Origin: Chthoniobacter flavus
Lineage (GTDB): Bacteria > Verrucomicrobiota > Verrucomicrobiia > Chthoniobacterales > Terrimicrobiaceae
Direction: 5' to 3'
Length of the DNA stretch: 12,089 nucleotides
Assembly (NCBI GenBank): GCA_945903555.1
Contig: CAMDOJ010000040.1
Coordinates: 1-12,089 of the forward strand
Position 1 is the first letter of the stretch. Every line of letters begins with the position of its first letter. Shown one piece after another: positions 1-7,598 of this stretch. A program made the translations under genes and the position numbers. The notes under the pieces are model-generated. The model was not told the DNA's origin, did not search any database, and saw only the letters and a program-made list of their open reading frames with translations.

Positions 1-148
1 GTAGGGATGGCGCGCCGTCGCCGTCCGTCTCTCGCGCCTGACTTGCCAAGCCGTAGTCGCGCAGCGCGAAGGATGGAGGCGCCTTTGTATCCCAGAGTCG
101 GCGCTCACGCGCCTGATGTTTGGGACACCGGCGGCGCGGCGTCCCTAC
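1..148. repeat. Palindromic REPIN/MITE-like intergenic element
   Basis: The two ends are imperfect inverted repeats: positions 1-17 match the reverse complement of 132-148 at 15 of 17 positions, with GTAGGGA outermost. Each end also folds on its own. The left hairpin pairs 5-12 with 19-26 (one G-T wobble). The right hairpin pairs 122-130 with 137-145 (one mismatch, loop 131-136). Two hairpin-forming ends in inverted orientation around a spacer is the layout of REPIN or MITE-type elements. The octamer GCGCCTGA occurs directly repeated in the spacer (34-41, 109-116). It is GC-rich compared with the adjacent flank and has no transposase. The left boundary may lie outside the window. Family membership is inferred from structure only, as no second copy is visible here. 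Confidence 0.55.
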
Positions 149-431
149 CATTTTTAACGATTTGGTTTAATACCAAAAGTCGCTTGCTTTTGGATTTTAG
201 TAGAGGGGCACAGCGCGTCTCGCCTGTGTGCTGCGGTCTGCTCCTTGGTTCCGATGAGTATGCTGCGAGCGGGTAGACCAGTCTCCACACGGCCGAGACG
301 GCCATACCCCCTTCTTTTGCGCTACAAAGTCTAATTTCAAAGGGACAACGGTATTATCCTTTGCTTCAAAGGTTGAGGCATTCAATCGCAAGTGGAATCC
401 CAATCGAAAAAACAGGAAGACTCAAACGAGT
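149..431. other. Non-coding, hairpin-rich region downstream of uvrA
   Basis: No convincing gene is seen. Several perfect short inverted repeats are present. TTTGGT/ACCAAA (161-166 with 172-177) overlaps CCAAAAG/CTTTTGG (173-179 with 187-193), so the two hairpins exclude each other. CACAG/CTGTG pairs 209-213 with 224-228. GGTCTGCTC (235-243) pairs with GAGC (267-270) plus AGACC (275-279) around a 4-base bulge. GGGTA/TACCC (271-275 with 305-309) encloses GTCTC/GAGAC (281-285 with 295-299). GGCCG/CGGCC (291-295 with 299-303) is an alternative fold. This could be a small structured RNA, the leader of a minus-strand gene beyond the window, or decayed repeat sequence. I recognise no RNA family in it. 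Confidence 0.35.
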
Positions 432-433
432 CT
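405..433 (-). terminator. Possible intrinsic terminator of uvrA
   Basis: On the minus strand a perfect 6-base stem AGACTC/GAGTCT with a 4-base loop (positions 433 down to 418) overlaps the uvrA stop codon. After a short gap it is followed by a run of six T residues (410-405). The stem is short, and the gap between stem and T-run is longer than in a textbook Rho-independent terminator, so this is only a candidate. Confidence 0.35.
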
Positions 434-3400
434 ACTTTTGAGCCGAAAGGGTTTTCTTTGGTCGCTTTTTGTTTTTTTCTTCCGGTGTGGAATGGAGGAG
501 GGCTTTCAAGAAGGGGGCTGTTCGGCTCGTTTTCGATTCGGCGACTTCCTCAGGAGTGCCTGCTGCGACGAGGCGTCCGCCTTTGGATCCGGCTTCGGGG
601 CCGATATCCAGCACGTGATCGGCTTCCGCGATGATGTCGAGATGATGTTCGATGACGATGACGGTGCCGCCTTCATCGACGAGGCGATGTAAAACACGAA
701 CGAGTTGAGCGACGTCGTGGGCGTGGAGGCCGATGGTCGGTTCTTCTAGAATGTAGAGAGTGGATTTCCCCTTGCGGGTGGTTCGGATTTCCTCGTTGGA
801 GGATGTTGCTCGACGGGTGAGTTGGGTGACGAGCTTGATGCGTTGGGCTTCACCTCCACTGAGGGTGGGGCTGGGTTGTCCGAGTTTGAGATAGCCGAGA
901 CCAGTCTCTTGGAGGAGACCAATGGAGCGGCGGATCTTCGGGTGAGAGGCAAAAAACTCCATCGCCTGATCGATTGACATATCCATCACGTCTCCGATGG
1001 ATTTTCCGTTGTAGAGGATTTCCAGTGTGGAGGCATTGTATCGGCGCCCGAGGCAATCCTGACATGGCATGTAGCTGGTCGGAAGGAAGCTCATCTCGAG
1101 TTTGATCACTCCTTGGCCGAGGCAGGATTCGCAGCGACCGCCTTCATTGTTGAACGAAAATCGGCTACTGGTATAGCCGCGCATGCGGGCGGCAGGGAGG
1201 GTGGCAAAAAGGGCACGAATCTCGTCGAAGACCTTCACGTAGGTCGCTGGCGTCGAGCGGGAGGTTTTGCCGATGGGTGACTGATCGACTTCTAGTACGC
1301 CGCCCAAGGATTCAAAGCCTGTAACGCTTTTGCAAAGTTCAGAATAAATGGGGGCTTTCTTGCGGATGAGGGCATCGCGCACGACGGGAACGACCACGCC
1401 ACGAATGAGCGTACTTTTTCCTGATCCAGAAACACCAGTCACAGCTGTGAGTCGGTGGAGGGGAATACGAATGTCTTCGCCTTGCATGTTGTGGAGTTTT
1501 GCTCCTTTGACTTCAAGCCATTCAGTGGGGGTGGCGCGTCGAGCGCCACGTGAAGGATGCTTTTGGGGTTCGCGAAGGGCAAGGCCAGTCAGCGAAGCAG
1601 GGTTGGCCATGATCTCCGCCATGGTACCCGAGGCGATGATCTCTCCGCCGCGAGTGCCGGCACCTGGGCCGAGATCAATGATGCGGTCGGCGCGGCGCAT
1701 GGTTTCCTCATCATGCTCGACCACGACGAGCGAGTTACCTTTTGATGCCAGACTTTGTAAGGCATCGAGTAAGCGTTCGTTGTCGCGTGGATGGAGACCG
1801 ATCGTCGGCTCATCGAGCACGTAAAGAACGCCGCGAAGGTTCGAGCCAAGCTGGGCTGCAAGACGAATGCGTTGGGCTTCGCCGCCGCTGAGCGTCTTCG
1901 CGCTACGATCCAAGGAAAGGTAATCAAGTCCGACCTTGGAAAGAAATTGGAGGCGCTGGCGAATTTCAGAAATGATGTCCCGCGCGACTTCTGCCGAGCC
2001 TCCGGTGAAGGTCAATTTATCGCAAAGCTCAAGGGCATCAGTCGCGGGCGATTTGGTGAAATCAGAGATTGAGTTCTTTTGAAGAAGAACGTTGGTGGCG
2101 GTTTCGTTGAGGCGGGAGCCTTTGCAGACTGGGCAGGGACGTGGTTCTTCATCCTCAAGGCTCTCATGGCGTCTTTCCTCATCCAACTCCGCCTCGATCG
2201 CGCTCTCAAAATCTTTGACCGATCCGAGTCCGCTCCAAACCTCGCCGAATCCACGGCAGTGTGTGCACCAGCCATGGGGGGAGTTGAACGAGAACAATCT
2301 AGGGTCAAGGGGCTCAAATGCACGGCTGCAAGACGGGCAGTTCATTTCCGTGCTGAGGATAGAGGACACGCCCTTCGCATCCTCGATGCGGGCGGTGCCT
2401 TTTCCTATTTTTAGGGCTTGGCGAACGAGGTCGTCGGCTGCCTTTTCGTTGGGTTCATTGAGCTCGCCGATAAGGGCATCGATCGTGTGGTCTTTAAAGC
2501 GTTCGAGTTTTTGGAATCCCTCGACAGCCATGAACTCGCCATCGACCAGAAGCATCGTGATGCCTTGGCGAGCTGCTGCGCGGGCGACGTCGGTGTGATA
2601 GCCTTTGCGGGCTTTCACGAGATTGGCAAAGAGTCGGACTTTACCCGAAGAGGCTTTTTTCGAGACCTCAGAGGCAATCGCTGTCGGGGTGCGGCTTTCT
2701 ACGGGCACGCTGCAATCGGGGCAATTTTGAACACCCAGTTTGGAAAAAAGGAGACGAAGAAAATGGTAAATCTCGGTGACTGTCGCCACGGTCGATTTGC
2801 CGCCACCTCGGGTGACTCGTTGTTCGATCGCGACGCTGGGAGGGAGTCCCTCGATCGAGTCTACATCTGGCTTTTCCATTTGATCTATGAATTGCCTTGC
2901 GTAGGGCGACATGCTGTCCAAGAAGCGGCGCTGACCCTCAGCGAAGAGAATGTCGAAAGCGAGGGTAGATTTGCCTGAACCACTCAGGCCGGTGACCACC
3001 ACCATGCCATCGCGTGGGATGTCGACGGAGATGTTTTTGAGATTATGTTCACGGGCACCGCGGACACGAATATCGCGAGAAAGATCTCTCGGCGGACGCG
3101 GGCGGCGGGGCTCCTCGGCAATGCGCGCCTGCTGGCCAGCGAGGATCGGGATCAAAAAGCGACCCGTATGAGAGGCGTCGACTTCAGCGACTTTTTCAGG
3201 TGTTCCTGCGGCTACGATTAAGCCGCCTTCGGTTCCGCCCTCGGGACCAATATCGATGACCCAATCAGCGCACTTGATGACTTCCAAATTGTGCTCGATC
3301 ACGATGACGCTTTTCCCCTCTTCGACGAGGCGGTTGAAGACATTGATCAGCAGGGCGACGTCATCAAAGTGAAGTCCCGTTGTGGGTTCGTCGAAAATGA

Positions 3401-5927
3401 GCATCGATTGTTCATTCGACTTGCGGGTGAGGTGGTGGACGAGCTTGAGGCGCTGCGACTCGCCGCCGCTCAGCGCGTTGACGGGTTGACCTAGCCGGAG
3501 GTAGTCCAGACCCACTTCGGATAGGAGCGCTAGTGGGCCCGTGATTTTTTTATGCGGGTCGAGAGGCTTGAAAAAAGTGATCGCCTCGGCGGCGGTCATT
3601 TCGAGAACGTCGTGGATCGATTTGTCCTGTACTTTGATCTTCAGTACAGGTGTGCGGAAGCGTGTGCCATCGCACTCCGAGCAACGAAGATAGAGATCAC
3701 TGAGAAATTGCATTTCGACCTTTTCGAACCCCAATCCACCGCAGCGGTCGCAGCGTCCTTTGCCTGCGTTGAAAGAAAATGTGGACGCAGTGAACTCGGC
3801 GTCGATGGATTCCTTGGTTTCAGCAAAAAGTTCACGAATGTGATCGTAAACACCTAGGTAAACAGCCGGGGTTGATCGTGAACTCTTGGCGAGCGGGGAC
3901 TGATCGACCATCACGACTTCGTCGATTTCCTCGTCGCCGGTGATCGATTTTACAAATCCGGCAGCCTCATCTTCTTTGGGATCTTCGCCTTGGAGGTGTC
4001 TGTGAAGGACATCGCGGACGAGAGACGTTTTTCCGGATCCCGAGACACCCGTCACTGCACAAAAAACCCCCAATGGAAATTTGACGTTCAGATTTTTGAT
4101 GTTGTGGTGGGTGACTCCACGCAGTTCGATAAAATTTTCAGCCTTCCGTCGGCGCTTGGGAATAGGAATGGATTTCCGACCTTCGAGGTAATCTGCGGTC
4201 AGGGAATCGGTGCTAGGGAAGTCCACCGCTGGGCCGGAGTAAAGGAGCTCTCCGCCGAGGGCGCCGCGGCCAGGGCCGATATCCACAAGGTAATCGGCGC
4301 AACGAATGACGGCTTCCTCATGCTCGACAACAAGGAGGGTGTTGCCCTTGTCGCGCAGGCCTTCAAGGACTTCTATGAGGCGACCGGTATCGCGGGGATG
4401 TAGACCCACACTGGGTTCATCTAAAACAAAAAGTGTGTTAACAAGAGAGGCTCCAAGGCAGGTCGTGAGGTTCACCCTTTGGATTTCACCACCAGAGAGG
4501 GAACGAGTCGGGCGATTGAGAGTGAGGTAGCCGAGTCCGACTTTGCGAAGGTAGTTGACCCTGGCCAGCACTTGGGCGTGAACCAACTTCGCGCTGTTGT
4601 CTGCGGGCGGGAGTTCTAATTTTTCAAGCAAAGGCCCAAGTTGGGAAAGGGGAACTGCCGCGAGTTGGGCAATGGTCAATCCCGGAGGATCGATGCGGTA
4701 ATTCAGGGTTTCTGGCTGGAAGCGACCGCCATGGCAACTATCGCAGGGTTGGTAACTCCGGTAGCGACTTAGGAGCACCCGAATGTGCATTTTGTAGGAC
4801 TTGCTCTCCAGCCAAGCAAAATACCCTTTCACGCCATACCATTGTCCAGAACCCCATGCTTCCTTGGGGTCGAGCCCCTCGTCGCCGTCGATGATCCATT
4901 GCTGGGCCGCACGTGACAACTTTTCAAATGGCTTATTGATGTCCAAGCCCCGCTTGCGGGCGTGGCGAAGCAAGTCGTCTTGGCATTCCGCCGATTGGCC
5001 GGATTGGAAGGGGCGAACGACTCCGTCTAAAATGGATAGCGACTTGTCCGGCATGACGCGCTGGAAGTCGATGCCAATGATGCGGCCGAAGCCTTTACAG
5101 GCCGGGCAGGCACCGAGAGCGCTATTAAAACTAAATAAACTAGGCGAGGGGGGGCGAATATCTTCATCGCAGTGGGCGCAATGCCAACCTGATGAAAATG
5201 GATGCAATTTACCGCTCTCAGGATCGATGATGTTGAGTTTGTCTGTGCCTAGTCGGAGAGCAAACTCAATTGCCTCGGAAAGTCTGGCCGCTTCCGTGGA
5301 GGAGATATCCAAGCGATCTTGGATCACTTGCAAGGTGGATGGCAGGCGCTTGACTGTGGGAGGTTCGTCTGTGCGGTGGATTTTTCCGCTCAGATAAACA
5401 CGTAGATAACCTTGTTGCTGAAGAAAATCAAAGAAATCAGCCGGCTTTGAGTCCTCTGGCACGTTAACGCCAAAGGTGATAAGAACCTGCTTGCCTTCAA
5501 ACTGGGACACGATCTCGCGGAGGATCGAGCCCGAGGTGCCTTGGGCGATTTCGCGCTCACAGCTTGGGCAAAATCCTTTAGCCACACGAGGGAAAAGGAG
5601 TTTTAAGTAATCATTAATCTCCGTGATCGTCCCAACGGTCGAACGTGTCGTGCGGACATTGTTTGCCTGCTCGATCGCAATGGCAGGGGGGATGCCTTCG
5701 ATCGAGTCAGCAAGGGGCTTATCCATCCGCTCAAGGAACTGGCGGGTGTAAGGACTAAAAGTCTCTACATACCGCCTTTGTCCTTCGGCGTAAATGGTAT
5801 CGAAGGCTAGGCTAGATTTCCCACTCCCACTTGGTCCGGTGACAACAATCAGCTCACCAAGAGGGAGGTCGAGGTCAATGCCTCGCAGGTTATTCTGCCT
5901 AGCTCCTCGAATACGGATGGATTGCAT
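432..5927 (-). CDS. uvrA: Double-length UvrA, excinuclease ABC subunit A
   Basis: UvrA is the damage-sensing ATPase of nucleotide excision repair: it loads UvrB at bulky DNA lesions in the cytoplasm. This protein has 1831 residues, about twice the usual 940, and is a tandem fusion of two UvrA units (about 1-930 and 951-1831) joined by an Arg/Pro-rich linker. Each unit has two ABC ATPase modules. Walker A motifs lie near 31-38, 627-634, 980-987 and 1498-1505, LSGGE signatures near 477, 819, 1346 and 1689, and Walker B motifs near 499-504, 842-847, 1368-1373 and 1724-1729. CxxC zinc pairs are intact in both units (250/253 with 274/277; 726/729 with 749/752; 1197/1200 with 1221/1224; 1599/1602 with 1622/1625). 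UvrB-binding segments are present at about 131-248 and 1078-1196. The second unit lacks most of the insertion domain, and its last Walker B reads ILEEP. The C-terminus is Lys-rich. The ATG opens directly on the conserved IRIRGARQNNL motif. Chlamydial UvrA is known to be similarly doubled. Confidence 0.97.
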   Translation of the reverse strand: MQSIRIRGARQNNLRGIDLDLPLGELIVVTGPSGSGKSSLAFDTIYAEGQRRYVETFSPYTRQFLERMDKPLADSIEGIPPAIAIEQANNVRTTRSTVGTITEINDYLKLLFPRVAKGFCPSCEREIAQGTSGSILREIVSQFEGKQVLITFGVNVPEDSKPADFFDFLQQQGYLRVYLSGKIHRTDEPPTVKRLPSTLQVIQDRLDISSTEAARLSEAIEFALRLGTDKLNIIDPESGKLHPFSSGWHCAHCDEDIRPPSPSLFSFNSALGACPACKGFGRIIGIDFQRVMPDKSLSILDGVVRPFQSGQSAECQDDLLRHARKRGLDINKPFEKLSRAAQQWIIDGDEGLDPKEAWGSGQWYGVKGYFAWLESKSYKMHIRVLLSRYRSYQPCDSCHGGRFQPETLNYRIDPPGLTIAQLAAVPLSQLGPLLEKLELPPADNSAKLVHAQVLARVNYLRKVGLGYLTLNRPTRSLSGGEIQRVNLTTCLGASLVNTLFVLDEPSVGLHPRDTGRLIEVLEGLRDKGNTLLVVEHEEAVIRCADYLVDIGPGRGALGGELLYSGPAVDFPSTDSLTADYLEGRKSIPIPKRRRKAENFIELRGVTHHNIKNLNVKFPLGVFCAVTGVSGSGKTSLVRDVLHRHLQGEDPKEDEAAGFVKSITGDEEIDEVVMVDQSPLAKSSRSTPAVYLGVYDHIRELFAETKESIDAEFTASTFSFNAGKGRCDRCGGLGFEKVEMQFLSDLYLRCSECDGTRFRTPVLKIKVQDKSIHDVLEMTAAEAITFFKPLDPHKKITGPLALLSEVGLDYLRLGQPVNALSGGESQRLKLVHHLTRKSNEQSMLIFDEPTTGLHFDDVALLINVFNRLVEEGKSVIVIEHNLEVIKCADWVIDIGPEGGTEGGLIVAAGTPEKVAEVDASHTGRFLIPILAGQQARIAEEPRRPRPPRDLSRDIRVRGAREHNLKNISVDIPRDGMVVVTGLSGSGKSTLAFDILFAEGQRRFLDSMSPYARQFIDQMEKPDVDSIEGLPPSVAIEQRVTRGGGKSTVATVTEIYHFLRLLFSKLGVQNCPDCSVPVESRTPTAIASEVSKKASSGKVRLFANLVKARKGYHTDVARAAARQGITMLLVDGEFMAVEGFQKLERFKDHTIDALIGELNEPNEKAADDLVRQALKIGKGTARIEDAKGVSSILSTEMNCPSCSRAFEPLDPRLFSFNSPHGWCTHCRGFGEVWSGLGSVKDFESAIEAELDEERRHESLEDEEPRPCPVCKGSRLNETATNVLLQKNSISDFTKSPATDALELCDKLTFTGGSAEVARDIISEIRQRLQFLSKVGLDYLSLDRSAKTLSGGEAQRIRLAAQLGSNLRGVLYVLDEPTIGLHPRDNERLLDALQSLASKGNSLVVVEHDEETMRRADRIIDLGPGAGTRGGEIIASGTMAEIMANPASLTGLALREPQKHPSRGARRATPTEWLEVKGAKLHNMQGEDIRIPLHRLTAVTGVSGSGKSTLIRGVVVPVVRDALIRKKAPIYSELCKSVTGFESLGGVLEVDQSPIGKTSRSTPATYVKVFDEIRALFATLPAARMRGYTSSRFSFNNEGGRCESCLGQGVIKLEMSFLPTSYMPCQDCLGRRYNASTLEILYNGKSIGDVMDMSIDQAMEFFASHPKIRRSIGLLQETGLGYLKLGQPSPTLSGGEAQRIKLVTQLTRRATSSNEEIRTTRKGKSTLYILEEPTIGLHAHDVAQLVRVLHRLVDEGGTVIVIEHHLDIIAEADHVLDIGPEAGSKGGRLVAAGTPEEVAESKTSRTAPFLKALLHSTPEEKNKKRPKKTLSAQK

Positions 5928-5947
5928 CCGTGAGTCGGTTAGTGGCT

Positions 5948-6280
5948 TCAGGCTGTCGCGACTGCGTTGCCTTGTCCACGGAGCTCATCAGTGCGCAGAA
6001 GAACGCGCTGACGCATGATTTTGCCGGATTTGAATTTCACGGTCGCGCGGGCAGGGATGACTACGTCGTTTTCTGGCTTGTTTGGGTTGCGACCAACACG
6101 GGATTTCGTGAGGCGAACTTCAAAGACACCGAAGTTGCGGAGTTCCACATCACGACCAGTGGCAAGTGCCTCGGTGATGCCGTCCAATGTTTGTTGAATG
6201 ACTTCGAAGACTTCTTGTTGAGTGATGCCAGTGGATTTGCTGATCTGCATTACCAGATCTCGTTTAGTTAGGTTTGCCAT
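5948..6280 (-). CDS. HU/IHF-family DNA-binding protein
   Basis: This is a small histone-like protein that bends and compacts DNA as a dimer on the nucleoid. It has 110 residues against the usual 90 or so. The helical dimerisation part occupies about 1-45 (MANLTKRDLV start). The FGVFEVR strand lies at 50-56, and the flexible DNA-gripping beta arm at about 57-78 carries GRNP at 63-66 with the intercalating proline (P66). The family core ends with VIPARATVKFKSGK (74-87). Beyond the core, about 18 extra residues (93-110) begin with a short basic/acidic stretch and end in a small-residue tail. It lies 20 bases upstream of uvrA, suggesting co-transcription, and a promoter candidate sits in the gap before it. 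HU and IHF subunits cannot be told apart from this sequence alone, so no symbol is given. Confidence 0.93.
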   Translation of the reverse strand: MANLTKRDLVMQISKSTGITQQEVFEVIQQTLDGITEALATGRDVELRNFGVFEVRLTKSRVGRNPNKPENDVVIPARATVKFKSGKIMRQRVLLRTDELRGQGNAVATA

Positions 6281-6307
6281 AAATGTTAGGTAGTTAAGTG
6301 GGCGAAG

Positions 6308-6337
6308 ACCATATCTTGCACATTTACAAATTCACAA
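6308..6337 (-). promoter_or_regulatory. Possible sigma-70-type promoter for HU-uvrA
   Basis: On the minus strand TTGTGA (6337-6332) and TATGGT (6313-6308) are separated by 18 bases, and lie 28 bases or more upstream of the HU start codon. The match to the TTGACA/TATAAT consensus is partial. The 115-base AT-rich gap is the longest space between genes in the window, which supports a new transcription unit here. No strong Shine-Dalgarno sequence precedes the HU ATG. Confidence 0.35.
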
Positions 6338-6348
6338 TCAGTTTTTTT

Positions 6349-6370
6349 AAAAATTTTCGACAGACGAAAA
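6349..6370 (-). terminator. Possible weak terminator at the end of the lgt-trpC operon
   Basis: On the minus strand the stem TTTTCG/CGAAAA (6370-6365 with 6359-6354, loop of five) is followed immediately by TTTTT (6353-6349). A second A/T-rich inverted repeat, AAAAAG/CTTTTT, lies just before it. The stems contain few GC pairs, so termination may be partial and read-through into HU-uvrA is possible. Confidence 0.3.
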
Positions 6371-6395
6371 AAGACTCGACTTTTTCTAAAAACCC

Positions 6396-6764
6396 TTACG
6401 GGCCGACTGTTCCGTCAATGCTGACACTGGCGGATGATCCCGGCTTTACAGTCACGGGTGACTCGATGCGGATGAGTGTCCAACTCTCTTGATTGATCTC
6501 TGTCACAACGCCTGCTCGAGAGATTTGGTTGTCACCTGCGATTTGGACAACCACGCGCTGACCCTCATGAATGTTAGCTGTGCGGGCGAACCTCGCCTTC
6601 ACTACGGGGGTGTCGCCGGATGTTTGTAGTGTGGCCTCGAGGGTCAAGGGATTGTTGCGCCAGTAGTTCCAAACGGTACCAGAAAATGCAACGGCGCAGA
6701 GGAGAAGAAGTCCTAGTCCAAGGATACGGCCATCGAATCGGCGGGGTGGTTTTTTGGAGCTCAT
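6396..6764 (-). CDS. Small membrane-anchored protein with HlyD-like barrel segment
   Basis: I do not recognise a named family. The 122-residue protein has a basic N-terminus (SSKKPPRR), one hydrophobic segment at about 13-33 that should act as an uncleaved membrane anchor, and a periplasmic part of about 85 residues. That part is rich in beta strands. The stretch from VVKARF (54-59) through HEGQRVVVQIAG (66-77) to GVVTEI (85-90) resembles the C-terminal beta-barrel half of HlyD/EmrA-type membrane fusion proteins, where a substituted Lys/Arg-x-Gly-Gln turn precedes a barrel strand. There is no coiled-coil hairpin or lipoyl domain, so it cannot be a full efflux adaptor. It starts 15 bases after the trpC stop and is probably the last gene of that operon. 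A cell-envelope role is an inference from topology. Confidence 0.72.
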   Translation of the reverse strand: MSSKKPPRRFDGRILGLGLLLLCAVAFSGTVWNYWRNNPLTLEATLQTSGDTPVVKARFARTANIHEGQRVVVQIAGDNQISRAGVVTEINQESWTLIRIESPVTVKPGSSASVSIDGTVGP

Positions 6765-6779
6765 CGGTTTCTTTTACGG

Positions 6780-7598
6780 TTAACAAGCGATCGCGGACTC
6801 AAAATCAGCGAGGCATTTGCGGATTCCACGTGGGTCACGCAAGAGTGATGTGCCAACAAGGGCCGCTTCAAACTTCTTTGCAACCGTCGCTAGATTTGCG
6901 GGTGAGATGCCGCTCTCGGCGATGCGGATCGCACCATTAGGTAAGTGACTCACAAGTTCGAAAGCAGACATTTCAAGACTGAAATCTTTCTCTGAAGATC
7001 CATCCAAGCCGGCAAATCCCGTTTCGCTTTTGAATTTACGGCTATTGATTCCGACAACGCGGGCGTTAGGCGGGAGGGTGGCGATTTCATCTAGTGTATG
7101 AACTTCAAAGAGGCATTCCATCCCAAGTTCAAGTGCAAGGGTGTGGAAGGAGGCCAACTTTTCAGCATCGAGGACATTAGCCATCAGCAAAATGGCATCA
7201 GCTCCATAGGCACGAGCCTCGTGGATCTGGTATTCGTCCACAAAAAAATCCTTCCGTAAAACAGGGTGGGGGATACCCGCGCGGATGGCCGAAAGATCGT
7301 GGATGTTCATGCCGAAGTGGCGTTGATTGGTGAGAATCGAGACGGCTTTCACAATCGGAGATGCGGAGTAGGCGGCGGCGGCATCGTTCACATTTTCTTC
7401 GCGCATGGGACCGACGCTTGGAGAACGCCGCTTAATCTCGGCAATGAGGCAAAATCCGGCACTCAGTGCGGTAGCAAAATCCCGAGTAGGCGGTGCATCG
7501 GCGAGCATCGCTTGGATTTCGCGTAGGGGTTTCGCTGACTTGGCGGCGGCGACCTCCTCGCGCACGTCAGCTAGGATTGTATCGAGGATCGTCTTCAA
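6780..7598 (-). CDS. trpC: Indole-3-glycerol phosphate synthase
   Basis: TrpC closes the indole ring in tryptophan synthesis, converting carboxyphenylamino-deoxyribulose phosphate to indole-3-glycerol phosphate. The 272-residue protein is a single (beta/alpha)8 barrel of normal length. Family catalytic and binding positions are visible: K56 in IAEIKRRSPS, K116 in LRKDFF, E165 in CLFEVH, N185 in VVGIN, and E228-S229 in AESGI. The phosphate-binding GTSLLRDP lies at 249-256. The usual GINNR is GINSR here (183-187), a mild deviation. The start codon is TTG, overlapping the pheA-like stop by four bases (TTGA). It gives an N-terminus (MKTILDTIL) that fits the family, so translation is probably coupled to the upstream gene. 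No other trp gene is visible, so the pathway must be split around the genome. Confidence 0.95.
   Translation of the reverse strand: MKTILDTILADVREEVAAAKSAKPLREIQAMLADAPPTRDFATALSAGFCLIAEIKRRSPSVGPMREENVNDAAAAYSASPIVKAVSILTNQRHFGMNIHDLSAIRAGIPHPVLRKDFFVDEYQIHEARAYGADAILLMANVLDAEKLASFHTLALELGMECLFEVHTLDEIATLPPNARVVGINSRKFKSETGFAGLDGSSEKDFSLEMSAFELVSHLPNGAIRIAESGISPANLATVAKKFEAALVGTSLLRDPRGIRKCLADFESAIAC

Noticed and set aside
105..305. Minus-strand reading frame of 66 codons starting with ATG after a GGGGGT stretch.
   Set aside because: Its 3' part runs into the palindromic element and its 5' part overlaps strong hairpins. Composition looks repeat-derived, and the G-run is too close to the ATG to be a normal ribosome binding site.
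149..431. tRNA, SRP RNA or tmRNA in the structured region.
   Set aside because: I looked for a T-loop GGTTCRANTCC with matching arms, an SRP GGAAG/GNAR-type loop and a tmRNA tag, and found none.
4801..5397. Plus-strand reading frame of 198 codons inside uvrA.
   Set aside because: It is antisense to well-conserved UvrA sequence and has no recognisable motif. Other long plus-strand frames at 1348-1824, 2092-2598 and 2418-2978 were rejected on the same grounds.
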